From NCBI GenBank assembly GCA_036541255.1, contig JAZHDD010000039.1, forward strand, positions 1 through 64,000: a DNA stretch of 64,000 nt. The letters run 5' to 3'. The notes beneath the pieces were generated by a model, which did no database searches, had not been told where the DNA came from, and saw only the letters and a program-made list of their open reading frames with translations. Positions 31,714 through 39,500 of this stretch are shown here, piece after piece; within the stretch, counting starts at the first letter, position 1, and every line of letters starts with the position of its first letter. The position numbers and the translations under genes are program-made. The stretch is from Paucidesulfovibrio sp036541255 (GTDB taxonomy: Bacteria; Desulfobacterota; Desulfovibrionia; Desulfovibrionales; Desulfovibrionaceae).

Positions 31714-33129
31714 TTGGCGGATATTCTCGTCATCGACGACAATCTGGACTTTTGTTTTTCCCTCAAAGCCAAGATTGAGCTGATAGGGCATCGTTGCCGT
31801 ACGGCTGTTTCCTGCGAGGAGGGATTGGAAAAGATTCTTGAGAAGTGCGTTGAAGTGGTCTTTTTGGATGTGGTTTTTCCCGGGCGCAACGGCATCCAGG
31901 CCATTTCCGAATTCAAACAATTGGATTGCAGCCCCGAAGTGGTCATTGTCACGGCCAGCGCGGACATTGCTTCGGCCGAAGAGGCTATCCGCAAGGGGGC
32001 CCTCGACTACCTGGTCAAGCCGCTCACCAAGGACAGCGTACAGAGCGTCATTGAAAAGGCCATTGCCTTTCGTAAGAAACGTCTGTTCCGCAATCCCGAC
32101 GAGAGTTTCGACCGTTCCGGCATCATAGGCAACAGCGCCAAACTCAACAGCTGCCTGTTCGCGTTGCAGCGTGCTTCCCAAGGACCGGCCAGCGTCTTGA
32201 TTCGCGGTGAAACAGGCACGGGAAAGGAGCTTTTTGCCCGTGCGGTTCATGCCAACAGCAGCCGGGTGGATGACAGCTACGTGGTCGTGGACTGCACCAA
32301 TCTGCCCAAAAATCTGGCTGAGAGCCTGCTCTTTGGCCACGAGAAAGGAGCCTTTACCGGAGCCGATCAGGCCCGGGTCGGTTTTTTTCAGCAGGCCGAC
32401 GGCGGGACGCTATTCCTGGATGAGATAGGAGATTTGGACCTCTCCGTTCAAAAATCCCTGTTGCGCGTGCTGCAGGAACGCAAGTTTCGCCCGCTTAGTT
32501 CCAAGCGCGAAGTGAAGAGCGATTTTCGGCTGGTTTCGGCCACCAACCGGGATATCGAAGAAATGGTCCAGCGGGGCGAATTTCGGCGCGACCTATATTA
32601 TCGAATCAGTAATATGATCGTGGAAGTGCCCCCCCTGCGCGAGCGCAAGGAGGATATCCCCGTACTTGTGGAGCACTATCTGGATTCGATTTCCACGCAG
32701 CTCGGTAAAACCGGACTGCGTGTTTCCGAAGGCTATTATTCCTGCCTGCGCGAGTACGGTTGGCCCGGCAATGTCCGCGAACTGGTCAATGTCGTGCAAT
32801 ACTCCGTGGCCAACGCGGACAACAACGAGCTTCTCGATATCTACCACCTGCCCATTTCCCTGCGCACCTTCTGGGCCAAGCAGGGCATCGCGGAAGAACA
32901 GCCCCAAAGCGTGCAAAGCTTCAAGCCGGAAGTCTACTCTTCCGCAGGCGATCTGCTTGTCTTCAAGGATGCGCGGAATCAGACCCAGGCCCACTTTGAA
33001 CTGGTCTATCTCGCTGCCTTGGCCGAACGTTCCGGCGGCGAAATCAAAAAAGCCTGTCAGCTCTCCGGGCTTTCCCGCGCACGGCTCTACGAATTGTTGC
33101 AAAAGCACAACCTTTCCCTGAAAAGCTAA
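31714..33129 (+). CDS. Sigma-54-dependent response regulator (NtrC family)
   Basis: 471 residues: REC domain (1-120) with acidic DD at 8-9, phospho-acceptor D52 and K in VKPLT; AAA+ domain (about 137-370) with Walker A GETGTGKE, sigma-54 contact loop GAFTGA and Walker B GTLFLDEIG; Fis-type helix-turn-helix at the C-terminus (IKKACQLSGLSRARLYELLQ). TTG 31714 is the start, behind GGAG. It lies directly upstream of the adhesin gene, which has a sigma-54-like promoter, so it is the likely activator of that gene. No partner kinase is adjacent; the hybrid kinase at 51214-53436 is a candidate. Confidence 0.93.
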   Translation: MADILVIDDNLDFCFSLKAKIELIGHRCRTAVSCEEGLEKILEKCVEVVFLDVVFPGRNGIQAISEFKQLDCSPEVVIVTASADIASAEEAIRKGALDYLVKPLTKDSVQSVIEKAIAFRKKRLFRNPDESFDRSGIIGNSAKLNSCLFALQRASQGPASVLIRGETGTGKELFARAVHANSSRVDDSYVVVDCTNLPKNLAESLLFGHEKGAFTGADQARVGFFQQADGGTLFLDEIGDLDLSVQKSLLRVLQERKFRPLSSKREVKSDFRLVSATNRDIEEMVQRGEFRRDLYYRISNMIVEVPPLRERKEDIPVLVEHYLDSISTQLGKTGLRVSEGYYSCLREYGWPGNVRELVNVVQYSVANADNNELLDIYHLPISLRTFWAKQGIAEEQPQSVQSFKPEVYSSAGDLLVFKDARNQTQAHFELVYLAALAERSGGEIKKACQLSGLSRARLYELLQKHNLSLKS

Positions 33130-33203
33130 GTCCAATCCATCCTTTGCGAGGGAGGCGTTTTGCCTGTCCACTGTCTGTCTGGAAAAACCGGACAGGCTGG
33201 TGT

Positions 33204-33226
33204 CGCTTTGCAAGGCGTGTTTTTTA
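33204..33226 (+). terminator. Terminator after the sigma-54 regulator
   Basis: A 5-bp stem CGCTT/AGGCG (one G-U) with a TGCA loop is followed by TGTTTTTT. It lies 75 bp after the regulator stop. Weak stem, so readthrough is possible. Confidence 0.5.
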
Positions 33227-33264
33227 TCATCCTTAATTTACTACACAAAAAAAAGAAAATTTTT

Positions 33265-33280
33265 TGGTACGTTTCTTTCA
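33265..33280 (+). promoter_or_regulatory. Candidate sigma-54 promoter of the RTX adhesin
   Basis: TGGTACG-N4-TTTCA (33265-33280) matches the consensus TGGYACG-N4-TTGCW except for the G of the -12 GC. The spacing is correct. It is 223 bp upstream of the adhesin start and immediately downstream of a sigma-54 activator gene, which supports it; the imperfect -12 is a caution. Confidence 0.4.
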
Positions 33281-33406
33281 TATACTTGAGGGAAATGTTT
33301 CTCCAGGCTGTTGCCCTGGAAACCAAGTCGGGTCGTTAAGGGCTGGAACACCTTCTGGCTCTAGGAAGATTTGATAGGCGACCCGCACCCGGATAAAAAA
33401 CAAGCA

Positions 33407-33451
33407 GTCCGGGAAAACCGGACAGGCGTTCGGAGTCCGTAGAAACCGGAC
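33407..33451 (+). promoter_or_regulatory. Paired hairpins in the adhesin 5' leader
   Basis: Two hairpins sharing the pattern GTCCG-loop-CGGAC: 33407-33423 (GTCCGG-GAAAA-CCGGAC) and 33435-33451 (GTCCG-7 nt-CGGAC). A third related hairpin, CTGTCTGG-AAAAA-CCGGACAG, is at 33175-33195. The repeated loop and stem suggest an RNA-binding site or RNA-level control of the large adhesin mRNA. A ribosome binding site GGGAGGG lies at 33492-33498. Confidence 0.45.
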
Positions 33452-33502
33452 GCGGCAAGCGGAAGATGCACAAAATGAAAATCTGTACCCTGGGAGGGAG
33501 TC

Positions 33503-36500
33503 ATGGCTGAGCAGACTGGTAACCAAAACAATGTGGTGGAGCAGAACACGGCGCAGACCGGGACCACCGAGCCTGTGACCACGATCAATGTACCGGCTCC
33601 TGAAGCAGGGCAGCGTCTTACCTACACCATCACGCCCGGCGAAACCGTCAACCTGGAATTCGACATCGCCCAGGCGGAAATCGTACACAACGGGCAGGAT
33701 CTGATCATCCGTTTTGAGAACGGCGGGTCCATTATGCTCGAGAATTTCGTGGACGTGTCCGAAGGCACGACTCCTCCCCAGATGCAGCTGACCGACGGCA
33801 CGCTTCTGGCCGGTGACGTGGTCATCACCTCCCTGGCCGTTGAGGACCTCGAAGCTGCGGCCGGTCCCGGCGGCACCCGGGGCGGCGGCGTCGGTTCCTT
33901 CCGGACCGACATCGGCGCACTGGCCACTGGCCTGGACGGCATCGACGAGATCGGCCCCGGCGCGGGACTGGGCGATGACGGCGGCGCACCTGATGCCGCA
34001 GGCGTTGCTGCCCTGCTGCCCCCCGACGCTCCCACGGATCTGCGGGTGACCTGGGCCGAAGACGACGATGTGACCATTGAGGGAGGCGGCCCGGCCAATA
34101 CCACCATCAATGTGTATTCCGACGGCGCGCTGATCGGTTCCACGACCAGCGACGGCGCAGGCAACTGGGTTCTCATCACCCGCGGCCTGACTCCCGATCA
34201 CAAGAATGTCGTCACGGCCACGGCTGTAAACGCCGCCGGTCTTGAGTCCGAGCCGGGCGGTCCGATCTTTGTCTACTACGGTAGCGATCCGAGCCAAGGC
34301 GACGACACTCTGGAAGGCGATATGATGGTCGCCAGGGGCGCCGGTCCCAATGGCACCGACGACTATATTGAGAGCGACACCGACGGCGAGAACGCGTATT
34401 TCATCGGCCGCCACGGTAACGACACCATCCTTGCCGGTGACGGCGACGACACCATCTGGGGTGGCAGCGGCGAAGACCATCTGTACGGCCAGGAAGGCGA
34501 CGACACCATCTGGGCCCAGGCCGATGACGACACCCTCGTGGGCGGCCAGGGCGCGGATGCCATGGATGGTATGGGCGGCATCGACACCGCCGACTATTCC
34601 GACTCCCAATCCGACGACTCCCAGGGCGTGGACGTGAATCTGGAAACGGGTCTCGGTTTCGGTGACGACGCCGAAGGCGACACCCTCGCCAACATCGAGA
34701 ATCTGGTCGGTTCCGACTATGACGACACTCTGACCGGCGACGGCAACGAGAACGACATCCGCGGCGGCGACGGCAATGACATTATTGCTGGCGGCGCTGG
34801 CGACGACACGCTTCTCGGCCAGGACGGCGACGATACCATGTCCGGCGGCGAAGGCGACGACTCCATGCAGGGCGGCGAAGGTGCCGACTCCATGGACGGC
34901 GATGCCGGTGACGACACCATGTTTGGCGACGCGGGCCAGGACACCATGTCCGGCGGCACCGGCGACGACGTCATGCACGGCGGGGACGAAGGCGAGTGGG
35001 TCACGGGAGGCGGAGAATCTTCCTGGACCAACCAGGCCGTGGTCAGCGGCACCATCTACGAGACCGAGGGCCAGGAAGGTCCTGGAACCACGGTTGATTC
35101 CTGGACATTCGTCGTCAATACGGCCGGTACCGTGAACATTGACGTGCTGGCAAGGGAAAATGCGACCGACCTGAACGGCGACGGCGAAATCACCTCTTTG
35201 GACTCCCAGATTTATGTGTTCGACAGCGAGGGCAATCTGGTCGCCACCAATGACGACGCTTCCGTTCTCTACGGAGCTGATGGCTCTGTCTCGAGTTTGG
35301 ACTCCTACCTGAGCCTGCACCTGGAACCCGGCGAATACACCATCAAGATCGGTGATTTTGAGTTAACGGAACAAAACGCCCGGGACGGATTCGACCCTGA
35401 CGGCTCGCTCTCTTCGGGAGATCACGCCGACTATCAGATCACCATCACGGGAGTGGACACCCAGATCAGCCTTCAGGAGCAGGTTTTGGTGGACGGCCCC
35501 GGCGACACCATGTTCGGCAACGAGGGCAACGACCTGATGTACGGTGACGGCGGCCACGACACCATGGACGGCGGCGCGGACAACGACACCCTGTACGGCG
35601 GCACCGGCAACGATGTGATGTTCGGCGACACCGGCGACGACCAGCTCTTTGGCGAGTCCGGCAACGACACCATTAATGGCGGTCTTGGCTCGGACAGCAT
35701 TGAAGGTGGGGACGGCGACGACCGTCTCATGGGCTACACCGAGAATTATGCGCACCCCGGCGATGGCGACGACACCATCCGCGGCGGCGCGGGCAACGAC
35801 TACATCGACGCTTCTTCCGGCAACGACGACCTGTATGGCGATGAAGGCAACGACACTGTCTGGGGCGGACTTGGCGAAGACACCATCCATGGCGGTTCCG
35901 GCGACGACGCGCTTAGGGGCGAAGGCGGCGCGGACACCATTTATGGTGGGGCTGGCAACGATACCATTTATGGACATGGTTGGTTTGAGGACAATACCGG
36001 CGTTGACGGCGGTGACAAGCTGTACGGCGGCGCAGGCAATGATTTGATGTCCGGCGAAGGCGGCGACGACACGCTGCGCGGCGGCAGCGGCGACGACACC
36101 TTGTATGGTGGCGACGGTGCTGACAAGCTGCACGGCGGCCGCGGCAATGACTTTCTTGATGGCGGCGACGGCAACGACCAGCTCTTTGGCGGCCGCGGCA
36201 ACGACCTTCTGTTCGGAGAAGCTGGAAACGATCTGCTTCGCGGCGGTGCTGGCAACGACCAGCTCTTTGGCGGCGACGGGCGCGACACCCTGCGCGGCGG
36301 CAGCGGCGACGACACCCTGCGTGGCGGCGACGGTGCGGACAAGCTGCATGGCGGCGCAGGCAACGACCTGCTTCAAGGCGGCGACGGGCGCGACACCTTG
36401 CGCGGCGGCAGCGGCGACGACACCCTGCATGGCGACGATGGTCGCGACCTGCTCCTTGGCGGCGACGGCAACGATGGTCTGCACGGCGGCAGCGGCAGCG

Positions 36501-39500
36501 ATACCCTGAGCGGTGGCGCTGGCAACGACCTGCTTCGGGGCGAGTCCGGACATGACGAACTTTCCGGCGATGCCGGTAACGATACGCTGCTCGGCGGTGT
36601 CGGCAATGATACACTGGCGGGAGGGGCTGGAGCCGACTACCTGAGCGGCGACGAAGGCAACGATCAGCTCTCCGGCGGGACCGGCAATGACACCTTGCTC
36701 GGCGGCGAGGGCCATGACAGGCTTCTCGGCGAGGCCGGTAACGACGTGCTGAACGGTGGTGTTGGCAATGATACCTTGCGCGGCGGCAGCGGCGAAGACA
36801 CTGTGCTCGGCGACGAAGGCAACGACCTGCTGTTCGGCGGTGCGGACGACGACACCCTGGTTGGCGGAACCGGCGCAGACACCCTGTACGGCGGAACCGG
36901 CGACGATTCCATGTACATGAGCCAGGACGGCACCTGGAGCGGCGGTTGGCAGGCGCACAATGTCGGCGATCCCGGCGTGTTCGGCACTGACGAGTACCGC
37001 CCCATCGCCGGCAAGATCCAGAACCACGACCGTTTCTTCGGCGGCGAGGGTGACGACACCCTGTTCCTGGGTGACGGCAACGAGGCCTTGTTCCTGGATG
37101 ATCCGATTAATGTCCCTGGCGGTCCGGTTCTTACCAGCATCGAGAACATCGTTGCCGGTGCCGGTGACGACGTGGTCGACCTGACCAGCGAAAATTACAG
37201 CTACGGCGACGTGAACATCTCCGGCGGCGAAGGCAACGACGTGCTCTGGGCCAATGCTGGGGACGACACCGTGGACGGCGGCACTGGAAACGACAATCTC
37301 TGGGGCGGCAGCGGCGACGACCAGCTGATCGGCGGCGAGGGCAATGACACCCTGCGCGGCGGCGAAGGCGACGACACCCTGCGCGGCGAGTCCGGCAACG
37401 ACCTGCTTGAGGGCGGCGCTGGTGACGATGTTATGTTCGGCGGTCGTGGTAACGACGATATGAGCGGCGGTGCCGGTGACGACGAAATGTACGGCGGCCG
37501 CGGCAATGATAACATGTCCGGCAACGACGGCGCGGACAATATGTCCGGCGACGACGGCCTTGATACCATGAGTGGCGGCTTTGGGGACGACGTCATGGAA
37601 GGCGGCAGCGGAGCAGACCTGCTCAACGGTGACCAGGGCGACGACTGGATTGAGGGCCAGGACGGCAATGACGTGATCTACGGCGGCTCCGAAGCGGCCG
37701 CAGGCGGCGCTGCCCAGACCATGACCCTTACCGCCCGCATCGGCGGCGAAGCCTACGATGCCAGCGGCCAGGGCGGCAACCCCATGTTCCGCATCTACGT
37801 GGACGGCGTCCAGGTGGATCAGGGCGAGGTGACCTGGGCTCTGGATACCAACAACGGCGGTGGCTACACCGGGCATGACGCTGTGAACTGGCAGAACGTG
37901 ACCGTCACGGTGAACCTGCCTGCGGGCGTCAATCCGGCGAGCGTCTCCGTGGAATACTACAATGACGCCTGGAGCGGCGAGATTCCCGACCGCGACCTCT
38001 GGGTTGATTCCGTGGACATCAACGGCGAGACCTTCCAGGCTGAGAATGCCCACTACGAGCGCGATGGCATGAGCGACATGACCGGACGCGAGAACCTGAA
38101 CTGGAACGGACGTCTCATCTTCGACGTGAGCCCTGCCTTCAGCGACAACGATACCATCTTCGGCGGCCAGGGCGAGGATACCATTTACGGTCAGGCCGGA
38201 GACGACCAGATCAGCGGCGGTACCGAAAACGACCTCATCCACGGCGGCACGGGCAATGATCTGATTCATGGCGACGAAGGCGACGACGTGATCTTCGGCG
38301 ACGAAGGCAACGATCAGCTTTACGGTCAGACCGGCAACGACCAGATTCATGGTGGCGACGGTAATGACACCATCTTCGGCGAGGAAGGCGACGACATCCT
38401 CAGCGGCGACGCTGGCAACGATCAGATCGGTGGCGGCGACGGTGCCGACCAGATCGACGGCGGCCTCGGCGACGACCTGATCCATGGCGACGCTGGCAAT
38501 GACCAGATCACCGGCGGTGAGGGCCTGGATACGGTTTATGGCGGCGACGACAACGACGTGATTCACGGTAACGAGGGCAACGATCAGCTCTTCGGTGAGG
38601 GCGGTGACGATACCGTCTACGGCGGAGAGGGCGACGACCTCGTGAGCGGCGGCGCAGGCAACGACGAACTGCACGGCGACGACTTTGACGCCAACGATCT
38701 GTTGATCCTGAATATGGACGGCGAACATGGCCAGGCTCAGGTCTACGCGGATGTCGCGAACTTCCCGACAGACGCCCTGACCGTGAACCTGACCTTTGCC
38801 TCCACGCATCCCCCGCTGGCGAGCGAGACCAACGGTATCTCCCTGGTCTCCTATGCGGTGAACGGCGAACATGGGTACTACACCAACGAGTTCCTGGTCT
38901 TTGCGGAACCCAACAACGTGCTCGGCGTGTACGTGAACAACGTGCATGTGACCATGAACCTGGGCAGCAACTGGGACACCATGTTCGACGGCGAGTTCCA
39001 TGACCTCTCCGTGAGCTATGACAGCGCCACGGGCAGCATCGTGGTCCTGCTGGACGGCGTGCAGGTGGGATCCACCACCGCTAATGCCGGCCCCATTACC
39101 GCTGGCGGTACCCTGGTCCTGGGACAGGAACAGGATGGCGAAGCCAGCGGCTACCAGCTGAGCCAGGAATTCTCTGGCATGGTAGCGGCCCTGTCCGTTC
39201 TCAACGGCTCGGGCGAGACCATCCTTGAGGAGATATTCGCCAACGTGCACGGCGGCAACGACACCCTGGACGGCGGCGACGGCAACGACCTCATCTACGG
39301 TGAGGCCGGAGCGGACCTGATCGACGGCGGTGACGGCAACGACATCATGCATGGCGGTAGCGGCAACGACACCATCACCGGCGGTGACGGCGACGACCAG
39401 CTCCTGGGTGGCAGCGGCTACGATACGGGTGTGTATGCGGGGGATGTGAACGATCTGGGCTTCAGTCTGATTGGCGGGGACATCCAGGTCTCCGGCGCCG

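Noticed and set aside
33174..33197. GCCTGTCC/GGACAGGC hairpin as the terminator of the sigma-54 regulator
   Set aside because: No T-tract follows; the smaller hairpin at 33204-33217 with a T run is the more likely terminator.
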